From: Candidatus Gastranaerophilales bacterium
GTDB lineage: Bacteria; Cyanobacteriota; Vampirovibrionia; Gastranaerophilales; Gastranaerophilaceae
DNA: 54,071 nt
Assembly: GCA_944322545.1 (NCBI GenBank)
Contig: CALUPF010000030.1
Location: 1 to 54,071, forward strand
Direction of reading: 5' to 3'
The notes below the pieces were generated by a model, which saw only the letters and a list, made by a program, of their open reading frames with translations, did no database searches and was not told the origin of the DNA. A program made the translations under genes and the position numbers. Of the stretch, positions 1 through 6,830 are shown piece by piece; the first letter of the stretch is position 1, and every line of letters begins with the position of its first letter.

Positions 1-1
1 T

Positions 2-540
2 GCTCAAACAGTACAAAAAGCTGGTGAAAAAGTAGAAGCAAAAGCTGAAACAGCTGCTCAAACTGTGCAAAAAGCAGCAGAAAAGGCTGATACAAAAGCT
101 GAAACAACTGCGCAAACAGTACAAAAAACAGCTGAAAAAGTAGAGGCAAAACCTGAAACAACTGCTCAAACAGCACAAAAACAAGCTAAAAAAGCAGAAG
201 CAAAAGCTGAAACAACTGCTCAAACAGTACAAAAAACTGCTGAAAAAGCAGAAGCAAAAGCTGAAACAGCTGCTCAAACAGCACAAAAACAAGCTGAAAA
301 AGCAGAAGCAAAAGCTGAAACAGCTGCTCAAACAGTACAAAAAGCTGCTGAAAAAGCAGAAGCAAAAGCTGAAACAGCTGCTCAAACAGCACAAAAACAA
401 GCTGAAAAAGCAGAGGCAAAACCTGAAACAACTGCTCAAACAGCACAAAAAACAGCTGAAAAAGCAGAAGCAAAAGCTGAAACAACTACACAAACAGCAC
501 AAAAAACAGCTGAAAAAGCTGAAACAAAACCAGAAACAAA
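2..540 (+). repeat. 54-bp tandem repeat array (coding)
   Basis: About ten copies of a 54-bp unit encode the 18-residue repeats of the partial gene at the left edge. Copies differ by a few substitutions, many of them at second or third positions. The array continues beyond the left edge. The low complexity produces a long spurious open frame on the other strand. Confidence 0.9.
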
Positions 541-1024
541 ACCTAATAAAGACGTAAAAACTAAGTCTTCTGTGTTAAAAACAGAAGATATCATAGCTTT
601 CAACAAAGCTCATGAGCAAGAAGCCACAAGAATAATTGAAGAAAATACTCTTTCTGGGTTTGTTAATCTTGAGGTTTTAGAAAAAGTTGGAAGAGATTTT
701 GCTGATGATAAAAATAGACCAGACAATCTGATGCAAGCAGCAAATCTTTTAGAATTGTCATATAAAAGAGCATATAGAAAAGCTCATCCAGACAAAACTT
801 TAGAAGGTTTAGATAAGGTTTATAAAAGAATAACAGAAGAATCTCATGATCTTTTCAATGTTTATTCACAAATGCCTAAAGCTCAAGCAAAAGAAAGAAT
901 TAAAGTATTTAGCCTTGAAACATTGGCAGCAAAGGGGTTTGAAGCTAAAGATATGACTCCTGAGCAATTTATGGAAAAAACACTTAAAGCCTTTGAGCAG
1001 TATACATTACAGCTTAAAAAGTAA
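2..1024 (+). CDS. Ala/Lys/Glu-rich 18-residue-repeat protein (5' end outside window)
   Basis: The frame is open from base 2, so the gene begins left of the window; the GTG at 65 is an internal valine codon of the repeat and not a convincing start. Roughly the first 180 residues are tandem 18-residue (54-bp) units close to TAQTAQKTAEKAEAKAET, with units alternating at a few positions (QKQAEK against QKTAEK). The pattern predicts a long charged amphipathic helix, as in apolipoprotein-, phasin- or LEA-like proteins. About 150 non-repetitive residues follow, also helical and charged, ending in LQLKK. No catalytic motif is recognised and the start is missing, so a signal peptide cannot be judged. 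Function unknown. Confidence 0.75.
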   Translation, partial: AQTVQKAGEKVEAKAETAAQTVQKAAEKADTKAETTAQTVQKTAEKVEAKPETTAQTAQKQAKKAEAKAETTAQTVQKTAEKAEAKAETAAQTAQKQAEKAEAKAETAAQTVQKAAEKAEAKAETAAQTAQKQAEKAEAKPETTAQTAQKTAEKAEAKAETTTQTAQKTAEKAETKPETKPNKDVKTKSSVLKTEDIIAFNKAHEQEATRIIEENTLSGFVNLEVLEKVGRDFADDKNRPDNLMQAANLLELSYKRAYRKAHPDKTLEGLDKVYKRITEESHDLFNVYSQMPKAQAKERIKVFSLETLAAKGFEAKDMTPEQFMEKTLKAFEQYTLQLKK

Positions 1025-1058
1025 TGATTAATATTCATTTACAATTTAATCCATGTAT

Positions 1059-1087
1059 TTGCATGTTAATCAAAAAAGTGTTATAAT
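1059..1087 (+). promoter_or_regulatory. Sigma70-type promoter of a putative small RNA
   Basis: TTGCAT at 1059-1064 and TATAAT at 1082-1087 are separated by 17 bp. No start codon with a reasonable reading frame follows before the terminator-like hairpin ending near 1195, so the promoter appears to serve a non-coding transcript starting near 1094. Confidence 0.6.
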
Positions 1088-1093
1088 AATAAT

Positions 1094-1195
1094 GTTATTA
1101 ATGTTTCGGCTAGTGTAAAAACCTTACGAGGGTTGGGATGTAATTAGAAGTTATCATTAGATAGCGAGAAGTTACAAAACCCCTCGTTTTTTTTT
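1094..1195 (+). ncRNA. Putative structured small RNA of about 100 nt
   Basis: The stretch runs from the predicted start just after a consensus -10 box to a T-run at 1187-1195. ACGAGGG (1126-1132) pairs with CCCTCGT (1181-1187), enclosing TGTAA (1138-1142) with TTACA (1172-1176) and a small TATC/GATA hairpin. The outer helix followed by T9 would act as an intrinsic terminator. I do not recognise a known family: the conserved signatures of SRP RNA, tmRNA, RNase P RNA and 6S RNA are absent. It lies between the repeat gene and a convergent gene on the minus strand. The call rests on promoter, structure and terminator together. Confidence 0.5.
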
Positions 1196-1200
1196 GCCTT

Positions 1201-1893
1201 TTAATATTTGATGTCTAATAATTTATTTAGGTCTTGATGTTTTGCTGTTGCTTTTTTTTCTATCCTAATTAAATCTTCAGATTCTTCTAAAGATGCTTTA
1301 TAGTTTAGGCTGGATGAAACCATATCAACATCTGTATTTGTGTCAAATAAACTTCTGAATTTTAGCTTTTCATAAAATTTTTTGCTTTGTTCCGAAAAAT
1401 CATTTGCTAAAGATAGACCTATATTTTTTATGTTATTTTCTAGTGCATCTAAAAATAATATTTTCATTAAGGTTTGTCCGGCTAGTTTTTGACCTTCTCC
1501 TTTTTTATGTGGCCAAACAGCAATATTATCCAGATACATTTTTCCATTTAGACTATTTTGATATGACATTATTCCACAAGGTCTATTATCTTTTGTGATT
1601 AAAAAAGCTCTTTCTGGATAAGAAAAAGCTGACATCATAATAGCGTTATCAATTATGTTTTTCCAGGTTTTAAGTTGTTTGCGATTATAAGTTTTTTTTT
1701 CTGGTAATATTTTTTCTAAGTTTATATTTCCTGACATTGTATCTAAAAAAACTCTATCAGAATATTCTAACTCGTATATTCTAAATTCATTTTTTATGCC
1801 ATTAAGAACTGTTGTTGCTTTAGCATAATCTATGGCTTTGAAATTATTCTTTATTCTATATTTTTCGGCTTTATTAATAGTGTGTATTTTCAT
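1201..1893 (-). CDS. GNAT-like acetyltransferase
   Basis: This 230-residue protein has a C-terminal GNAT-like half. A beta strand and loop read YLDNIAVWPHKKGEGQKLAG (about residues 119-138), matching the GNAT motif A pattern of a strand followed by a basic/glycine acetyl-CoA pyrophosphate loop and a helix. Later QSKKFYEKLKF matches motif B, where an aromatic residue precedes the last strand. The loop is GEGQKLAG rather than the usual R/QxxGxG/A, so activity is uncertain. The N-terminus begins MKIHTIN and carries NNFKA at residues 16-20, resembling the leader of the HNH proteins further right. The substrate cannot be predicted. It stands alone, convergent with the small-RNA unit. Confidence 0.6.
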   Translation of the reverse strand: MKIHTINKAEKYRIKNNFKAIDYAKATTVLNGIKNEFRIYELEYSDRVFLDTMSGNINLEKILPEKKTYNRKQLKTWKNIIDNAIMMSAFSYPERAFLITKDNRPCGIMSYQNSLNGKMYLDNIAVWPHKKGEGQKLAGQTLMKILFLDALENNIKNIGLSLANDFSEQSKKFYEKLKFRSLFDTNTDVDMVSSSLNYKASLEESEDLIRIEKKATAKHQDLNKLLDIKY

Positions 1894-1980
1894 TGTTTTG
1901 TTCCAGCATATTTTAGTTTATCGTTTCAAATAAAAAAATAAATAGTATGTACAATAAAATTTACATTAATTGTTATTATA

Positions 1981-2009
1981 TTGATTTATTGAACACAAAA
2001 TTTTATAAT
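1981..2009 (+). promoter_or_regulatory. Promoter-like element of a very short leader transcript
   Basis: TTGATT (1981-1986), a 17-bp spacer and TATAAT (2004-2009) form a good sigma70 match. Transcription would start near 2016 and meet a terminator hairpin at 2033-2060, giving an RNA of only about 45 nt before the next gene. Confidence 0.45.
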
Positions 2010-2032
2010 ACGTTTGAAAGGTTATTAATTTA

Positions 2033-2060
2033 AGCACTTCGTTTAGAGGTGCTTTTTTTC
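2033..2060 (+). terminator. Intrinsic terminator upstream of the exported-protein pair
   Basis: AGCACTTC (2033-2040) pairs with GAGGTGCT (2046-2053), with one G-U pair, across a five-base loop and runs into a T tract at 2053-2059. It lies 45 bp before the next start codon, so it could terminate a short leader RNA or insulate the downstream gene. Confidence 0.7.
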
Positions 2061-2069
2061 TGTTCAATG

Positions 2070-2098
2070 TTTACAAGCCAAAATTTTTTTCGCATAAT
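2070..2098 (+). promoter_or_regulatory. Promoter of the exported-protein pair, predicted leaderless mRNA
   Basis: TTTACA (2070-2075), a 17-bp spacer and CATAAT (2093-2098) precede the ATG at 2105 by six bases. The predicted transcription start therefore falls on or next to the start codon, and no Shine-Dalgarno sequence is present. Confidence 0.5.
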
Positions 2099-2104
2099 GA
2101 TTAA

Positions 2105-2836
2105 ATGAACATTCGGATTTTCTTTATCTGTATTGCTCTTATCTTTTGCATTCCTTCAGTTGTATATGCTCAGCAGACAATTGTAACAATGCCATCTTCT
2201 GATGTTTTGCCTGGTGGAGAGGTTATTTTAAAACAGTCTAACAAGTATAGCCCATTTGGAGAGGCTTATGCTTCATTAACACCTCAAATTATAATGGGGA
2301 CAGGCTGGGGAACAGAAGCTTCTTTTGGTGTTGGGACAACTATTGATGATAGAACTAGTGTCAAGTTGAATATAACAGCTAAAAAAGTTTTTAAAATAAA
2401 AAAAGCAGCCAGATTTACTGTTGGTGGTACTTTATCACCTTCTTTGACCGAGGGGAAAAATCCAGATAGTATGATTTATGCTCATGGATCCTATTTGTTC
2501 AAAAAGACCAAAACGACGTTGACTGCTGGTGGTTTTGTTGGTGGTAAAGGTGAAATGCCATCATTAACTGGCGTAATGATCGGTGTGGATCAAACAATAA
2601 TTCCAAATAAGCTTCGTATTGTTGCTGATTGGGTTTCTAGAGATGAATCTTGGGGTGCTTTAGCTGCTGGTTTTAAAATTAGACCAGAGCCTAGCACTTC
2701 TATTACAACTGCTATTGTGATTCCAAATAATAACGAAGATAGAGTTGCTTTCTCTATATCAATTTCTAAATATTTAGGTAAGGTTTTTCCTGAAAAAGCT
2801 AAGGATGAACCAGAAGATAAGGATAATAATTTATGA
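2105..2836 (+). CDS. Exported protein, possible outer-membrane beta-barrel
   Basis: The first 22 residues are a typical Sec signal peptide: MNIR, a hydrophobic stretch, then VVYA|QQ. The mature part of about 220 residues is made of alternating hydrophobic/polar segments rich in Gly, Thr and Ser (for example TGWGTEASFGVGTTIDDRTS), with short turns, which is how transmembrane beta strands look. It ends in an acidic tail (KDEPEDKDNNL) instead of the terminal aromatic residue of classic porins. Its stop overlaps the next start (ATGA at 2833-2836), so the two exported proteins are probably co-translated. No family is recognised; the barrel is inferred from residue pattern only. Confidence 0.6.
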   Translation: MNIRIFFICIALIFCIPSVVYAQQTIVTMPSSDVLPGGEVILKQSNKYSPFGEAYASLTPQIIMGTGWGTEASFGVGTTIDDRTSVKLNITAKKVFKIKKAARFTVGGTLSPSLTEGKNPDSMIYAHGSYLFKKTKTTLTAGGFVGGKGEMPSLTGVMIGVDQTIIPNKLRIVADWVSRDESWGALAAGFKIRPEPSTSITTAIVIPNNNEDRVAFSISISKYLGKVFPEKAKDEPEDKDNNL

Positions 2837-3261
2837 AAAAGTTTTTGTTTATTTGTTTAGTAGTTTTTGTGACAAATCTTTCTATTGGTCTTGTTTACGC
2901 TGAATTATCAAATTTTGACGTTAAGTCAAATAGCAAAAATTATGCAAAAGAAAAGTTAGAAAAAGTTAATTTTTCTGGTCTAGATTTAAGGGGTTACAAT
3001 TTTGAAAAAGCAGAGCTGGAAGGTTCTTGTTTTAAGGGCGCTAATCTCTCAGGCGTAAATTTCTCAGGCGCTGATTTAGAAAAAGTTGATTTTGAAGGAG
3101 CAAATTTGCAAAATGCCAACTTTGAAAATGCAGATTTAGATGAGGCTAATTTAAAAAATGCAAATATAAGTGGTGCTATATTTAAAAATACAGAACTAGA
3201 GTATGCTATTTGGACTAATGGACAAATTTGCGGTGCTGGTTCAGTTGGCTCTTGCTGGTAA
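2833..3261 (+). CDS. Exported pentapeptide-repeat protein
   Basis: A signal peptide (residues 1 to about 24, ending VYA|E) is followed by pentapeptide repeats of the A(N/D)LxN type: ANLSGVNFSGADLEKVDFEG and similar units occupy about residues 48-125, roughly 16 units. Such repeats fold into a right-handed quadrilateral beta-helix. The last residues contain two cysteines (QICGAGSVGSCW) that could form a disulphide outside the cytoplasm. It is the second gene of a pair with the barrel-like protein, with a 4-bp overlap. A structural or binding role at the envelope is inferred; no enzyme motif is present. Confidence 0.85.
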   Translation: MKKFLFICLVVFVTNLSIGLVYAELSNFDVKSNSKNYAKEKLEKVNFSGLDLRGYNFEKAELEGSCFKGANLSGVNFSGADLEKVDFEGANLQNANFENADLDEANLKNANISGAIFKNTELEYAIWTNGQICGAGSVGSCW

Positions 3262-3328
3262 TTTTAGTTTTTTACTTTAATATGTTTCTTGTATAATGTA
3301 ATAACTGTAAGAAATCTGAAAGGTTTTT

Positions 3329-3973
3329 ATGTTAGAACATATACATTCTTTTTTAAGCTATTTTTCAAAATTGTTTGTAACGTTAGATGGCATAGGTCTT
3401 GCGCCTGTTTTTATTGCGTTGACAGCTAATTCAAAACAAAAATGGCGCAATATAATGATGAATAAAGCTATTGTTATAGCATTTTTCATTTTACTGTTTT
3501 TCGCTTATACAGGTTCTATTGTTTTAGATCTTTTGGGTATAAGCCTTACTGCTTTAAAAATTGCTGGTGGTATATTACTTTTGATCATGGCTATCGACCT
3601 AGTTCTAGGAAACCCTGAACCTGCTATGAATAATGAAAACAAGGAAGAAAGAAAAGAGTCTTTGAAAAGATCTGATATTTCTGTATTTCCTTTAGCTATA
3701 CCGTTGTTGTCTGGTCCTGCGACAATTACGATGTTGACGATTTGTATGAAAAACGCACAGGGAATGCCTTTAGAACGTTCACTTATAATTGCAGCTTTAG
3801 CATTGAACCTTGTTGTTTGCTGGTTGATTTTAAAATTTTCGTCAAAGGTTAGTCAGTGGCTTGGTAAAACAGGTGTTAGTGTTATAAACAGAATTGTAGG
3901 TATTTTACTTGCTGCAATGTCTTGTGAATTTTTGATGAATGGTTTAATTGAAATATTAAAAAATGCTAGGTAA
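3329..3973 (+). CDS. MarC family integral membrane protein
   Basis: This 214-residue protein has six predicted membrane segments. It matches the MarC/YhgN family: an N-terminal segment leading to LDGIGLAPVFIALT (the conserved D-P-G/A-loop region, here GLAPVF) and a second half with the signature FPLAIPLLSGPATITM, near residues 123-138. The family's transport substrate is not established; the old link of MarC to multidrug resistance was not upheld. A GAAAGG Shine-Dalgarno sequence precedes the ATG, and a TATAAT at 3292-3297 is a likely -10 box. nadA begins five bases after the stop and is probably co-transcribed. Confidence 0.85.
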   Translation: MLEHIHSFLSYFSKLFVTLDGIGLAPVFIALTANSKQKWRNIMMNKAIVIAFFILLFFAYTGSIVLDLLGISLTALKIAGGILLLIMAIDLVLGNPEPAMNNENKEERKESLKRSDISVFPLAIPLLSGPATITMLTICMKNAQGMPLERSLIIAALALNLVVCWLILKFSSKVSQWLGKTGVSVINRIVGILLAAMSCEFLMNGLIEILKNAR

Positions 3974-3978
3974 TAAAA

Positions 3979-4893
3979 ATGGATAATAAAGAACTTATTG
4001 AAAAAATTAAGAAACTAAAAAAAGAAAAAAATGCAATAGTACTAGCTCATACATATCAAAATGTTGAAATAGATGAAGTTGCTGATTTTTCGGGAGATTC
4101 TTTATATCTAAGTCAACAAGCTGCAAAAACTGATGCAGATGTTATCGTTTTTGCTGGTGTGTATTTTATGGCAGAAACTGCAAAAATCTTATCACCTCAA
4201 AAAACAGTTTTGTTACCTAATTTGAATGCTGGTTGTGCAATGGCTGATAAAATTAATCTTTTACAGCTTAGAAAATTTAAAGATGAAAACCCTAACATTC
4301 CTGTTGTTTGCTATGTAAATTCGACAGCCGAAGTTAAATCTGAGTCTGACATTTGCTGTACTAGTGCAAATGCTATAAATGTTGTTAAATCTTTAAATGC
4401 TAAAGAAGTTTTGTTTGTGCCTGATCAACATTTAGGTTCATATGTAGAATCTCAATTAAATGATGTGAAGGTTATTACATATCCTGGATTCTGTCCTATT
4501 CACCATTCAATTACAACAGATGATGTGATATCCCAAAAATCATTATATCCTAACGCAAAAGTTATGGTTCATCCTGAGTGTCAAAAAGATGTTACTCAAA
4601 TGGCTGATTTTGTTGGGTCTACAACTGCAATAATTAAAGCGGTTAAAGAAAGTAATGATAAAGAGTTTATTATTGTTACAGAAAAAGGTGTTGTACAAAG
4701 ATTAGAAAGAGATTGTCCTGATAAGAAATTTGTTCTTATTAATGAAAAGGCAATATGTGAGACCATGAAATTGATTCATTTGGAAGATATATTAAATACT
4801 CTTCAAAATAATGAATTTGAAATTAAGGTAGATGAAGGAATTGCAAAAAAAGCTGCAAATGCAATTGAAAGAATGGTAAATATTAATGCATAA
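3979..4893 (+). CDS. nadA: Quinolinate synthase NadA
   Basis: NadA condenses iminoaspartate with dihydroxyacetone phosphate to quinolinate in NAD biosynthesis, using a [4Fe-4S] cluster in the cytoplasm. The 304-residue length is normal. Conserved segments are visible in order: ALAHTYQ-like VLAHTYQNVEI near the N-terminus, GVYFMAETAKIL, NAGCAMAD (cluster cysteine), CYVNSTAEVK, CCTSANA (cluster cysteine), PDQHLG, GFCPIHH, HPEC (cluster cysteine) and GSTTAI. No nadB or nadC lies in the window. It follows marC by five bases and ends at a strong bidirectional terminator. Confidence 0.97.
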   Translation: MDNKELIEKIKKLKKEKNAIVLAHTYQNVEIDEVADFSGDSLYLSQQAAKTDADVIVFAGVYFMAETAKILSPQKTVLLPNLNAGCAMADKINLLQLRKFKDENPNIPVVCYVNSTAEVKSESDICCTSANAINVVKSLNAKEVLFVPDQHLGSYVESQLNDVKVITYPGFCPIHHSITTDDVISQKSLYPNAKVMVHPECQKDVTQMADFVGSTTAIIKAVKESNDKEFIIVTEKGVVQRLERDCPDKKFVLINEKAICETMKLIHLEDILNTLQNNEFEIKVDEGIAKKAANAIERMVNINA

Positions 4894-4932
4894 AAAAATA
4901 TTTTAAATCCTTTTGGATTTAAAATATTTTTT
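4893..4932. terminator. Bidirectional terminator between nadA and ispF
   Basis: A near-perfect inverted repeat of about 18 bp with a TTTT loop has A-rich and T-rich outer ends, so it can stop transcription from either side. It serves nadA (plus) and the aspS-to-ispF operon (minus). Confidence 0.85.
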
Positions 4933-4959
4933 GTAATCTCTAAAAAGCTGTGTATATTT

Positions 4960-5442
4960 TTATATAGATATTTCTTCAAGTAATACAACTGCATCTACAG
5001 CAAGACATTTTCCTTCTCCAATTGGTCCCATCCATTCCATAGATTTTGCTTTTATTGATACTTGGTTAATATTCAAGTTGAGTATTGACGCTAAATTTGT
5101 TCTAATATCTTTTATAAATGGTCCTAGTCGTGGATATTGAGTTTTGATTGTTGCATCAATATTGTTTATTTTATAACCTTCTTTTACGACTAGATATAGC
5201 GTTTCTGCTAATAGTTCAGTACTGTCAGCCCCATAGTACTTAGGATCATTGTCAGGAAAGTGTTGACCGATGTCGCCTAGTGCTAACGCACCTAAAAGAG
5301 CATCAATTATTGCATGACATAACGCATCTGCATCAGAATGACCTAACAAACCTTTATTATGTTCTATTCTAACTCCACCTAAAATTAACTCTCTTTCTTC
5401 TGCAAATTGGTGTAAGTCAAATCCTTGACCGATTCTATACAT
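4960..5442 (-). CDS. ispF: 2-C-methyl-D-erythritol 2,4-cyclodiphosphate synthase
   Basis: IspF makes the cyclic diphosphate intermediate of the non-mevalonate isoprenoid pathway. The 160-residue protein has the family's metal-binding signature in DLHQF (Asp8, His10), the GHSDADAL block, and ALGDIGQHFPD. The usual C-terminal TTEKLGFxGRGEGIA block is changed to KSMEWMGPIGEGKCLA: the glutamate stays but the threonine and arginine positions differ, somewhat like variants in plants. A GAGG Shine-Dalgarno sequence precedes the ATG. It is the last gene of the operon with aspS, the NUDIX gene and the HAD gene. Confidence 0.95.
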   Translation of the reverse strand: MYRIGQGFDLHQFAEERELILGGVRIEHNKGLLGHSDADALCHAIIDALLGALALGDIGQHFPDNDPKYYGADSTELLAETLYLVVKEGYKINNIDATIKTQYPRLGPFIKDIRTNLASILNLNINQVSIKAKSMEWMGPIGEGKCLAVDAVVLLEEISI

Positions 5443-5460
5443 TTTAATTCCCTCGTATTG

Positions 5461-6267
5461 TTATATTCTTATAAATTTCTCTACTGCTTTCACAACTCCG
5501 TCATTATCTACAGAGTCTGTTATATAGTCAGCTATTTTTTTTAAATCTTCTGTTGCATTTCCCATTGCCACTTTAACTCCTGCAGCTAGTAGCATTTCTA
5601 TGTCATTGTCTTGATCTCCGCAGGCCATAATTTCTTCTTTTTTTATTCCCCACATATCAGCTAGGAACCTAACCGCATTCCCTTTAGTTGCTTCAGGGTT
5701 AGAAAATTCACAAAATCTTGGCGTTGAACGAATTACGTACAATTTGTCTTTGTACCTTTGAGCCATTTCTTTTTGTAAGTTTTCTATTAGATTTACATCA
5801 TCATCAATTGCAAGGATTTTATTCATCCCTTTTAAATTAAGGTTTTCGCAGTTTCCAACAATTCTATATTTTATGTTTCTTGCATCAACGTACTGTTGAA
5901 TAAGTATGCTGTCGTGTTCAACTAATAATTCATCATTTATGTACAGGTTAAAAAATATATTTCTTTTTTTTAGCTCTTTTATTACATCTAAAGATAAGTC
6001 TTCATCCATTGTTTTTTCAAATAACGTTTTTTCATCATTTAGAAAATTTTTAACAAGTCCTCCTTGATAAGATATAACAGGTGTATCTAATTCAAGTTCT
6101 TTTGCAATTTGTTTTGTTGCTGCATACATTCTGCCTGTACATAAAACAACTTTTATGCCCTTTTTTACAAGAGATTTAAGAGTTTGCTTAACTCTTTCAG
6201 ATGCTGTATAGTCTTTTTTAAATATAGTTCCGTCTATATCCAAGACGAGCATTTTTATGTCATTCAT
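5461..6267 (-). CDS. Cof-type HAD-IIB phosphatase
   Basis: This 268-residue cytoplasmic hydrolase carries all HAD motifs: LDIDGT (nucleophile and acid/base aspartates, residues 9-14), a motif II threonine in LCTGR (about 42-46), a late lysine in the NPEATKGNA region (motif III), and ACGDQDND (motif IV). The large cap between motifs II and III and the KG-NAV segment place it in the Cof/YbiV subgroup, which dephosphorylates sugar phosphates, flavin mononucleotide and related compounds; the substrate here is unknown. It sits 20 bp after the NUDIX gene and 18 bp before ispF. Confidence 0.93.
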   Translation of the reverse strand: MNDIKMLVLDIDGTIFKKDYTASERVKQTLKSLVKKGIKVVLCTGRMYAATKQIAKELELDTPVISYQGGLVKNFLNDEKTLFEKTMDEDLSLDVIKELKKRNIFFNLYINDELLVEHDSILIQQYVDARNIKYRIVGNCENLNLKGMNKILAIDDDVNLIENLQKEMAQRYKDKLYVIRSTPRFCEFSNPEATKGNAVRFLADMWGIKKEEIMACGDQDNDIEMLLAAGVKVAMGNATEDLKKIADYITDSVDNDGVVKAVEKFIRI

Positions 6268-6287
6268 TCTCTTACTACCGTAAAATT

Positions 6288-6830
6288 CTAAAATCTTTCA
6301 CAAGCTCTTGCAAGTGCACAAATGGTTTTTGCGTCATTTATTGTACCATTTTTTATAAGATTGTGCACATCGCTTAATGGAAGTTCAAAATAATCCAATA
6401 CTTCTCCTTCATCAGGATTTGGTTTGTCGAATGTTAGATCTGTTGCTTTGAATAAATATAGCTTTTCATCACAAATTCCAAAAGTTGTGAAAATATAGCC
6501 TAATGATTCCCAGTTTTTAGCAACATAGCCTGTTTCTTCTTTTAATTCTCTTTTTGCTGCAAATAAAGGGTCTTCCCCCTTTTCTAAACGACCTGCCGGC
6601 AATTCTGTTTGTAATGATTTAACAGCATATCTATATTGTTTTACTAAAAGAATATTTCCATTGTCTTTTTGTGCAAGAATCACAACTCCTCCAGGGTGGT
6701 GGATTATTTCACGTTGTCTTTGATATTCTTGTGTGCCGTCAGACAATACTATTTCATCTTTTGTAATATCAAAAATCCGTCCTTGATAGACGGTTTTTGA
6801 TGATAATGTTTTTTCTTCAAATCTTTCCAT
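6288..6830 (-). CDS. NUDIX hydrolase, ADP-ribose pyrophosphatase type
   Basis: The 180-residue protein has a complete NUDIX box, GRLEKGEDPLFAAKRELKEE followed by TGY (about residues 80-102), with the metal-binding glutamates of REL-EE. The N-terminal strands (KTVYQGRIFDITKDEI) and the preceding ETELPAG-like TELPAGRLE match the ADP-ribose pyrophosphatase (NudF/YqkG) branch, which splits ADP-ribose to AMP and ribose 5-phosphate. Its ATG overlaps the aspS stop codon by one base, so translation is probably coupled. Confidence 0.93.
   Translation of the reverse strand: MERFEEKTLSSKTVYQGRIFDITKDEIVLSDGTQEYQRQREIIHHPGGVVILAQKDNGNILLVKQYRYAVKSLQTELPAGRLEKGEDPLFAAKRELKEETGYVAKNWESLGYIFTTFGICDEKLYLFKATDLTFDKPNPDEGEVLDYFELPLSDVHNLIKNGTINDAKTICALARACERF

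Noticed and set aside
186..485. Long minus-strand frame rich in Leu/Phe/Gln opposite the 54-bp repeats
   Set aside because: It is the reverse complement of the repetitive coding array; low complexity keeps all frames open. No start context or domain.
2..540. Tandem 54-bp repeats as a CRISPR array
   Set aside because: Units are contiguous without unique spacers and are read through as protein.
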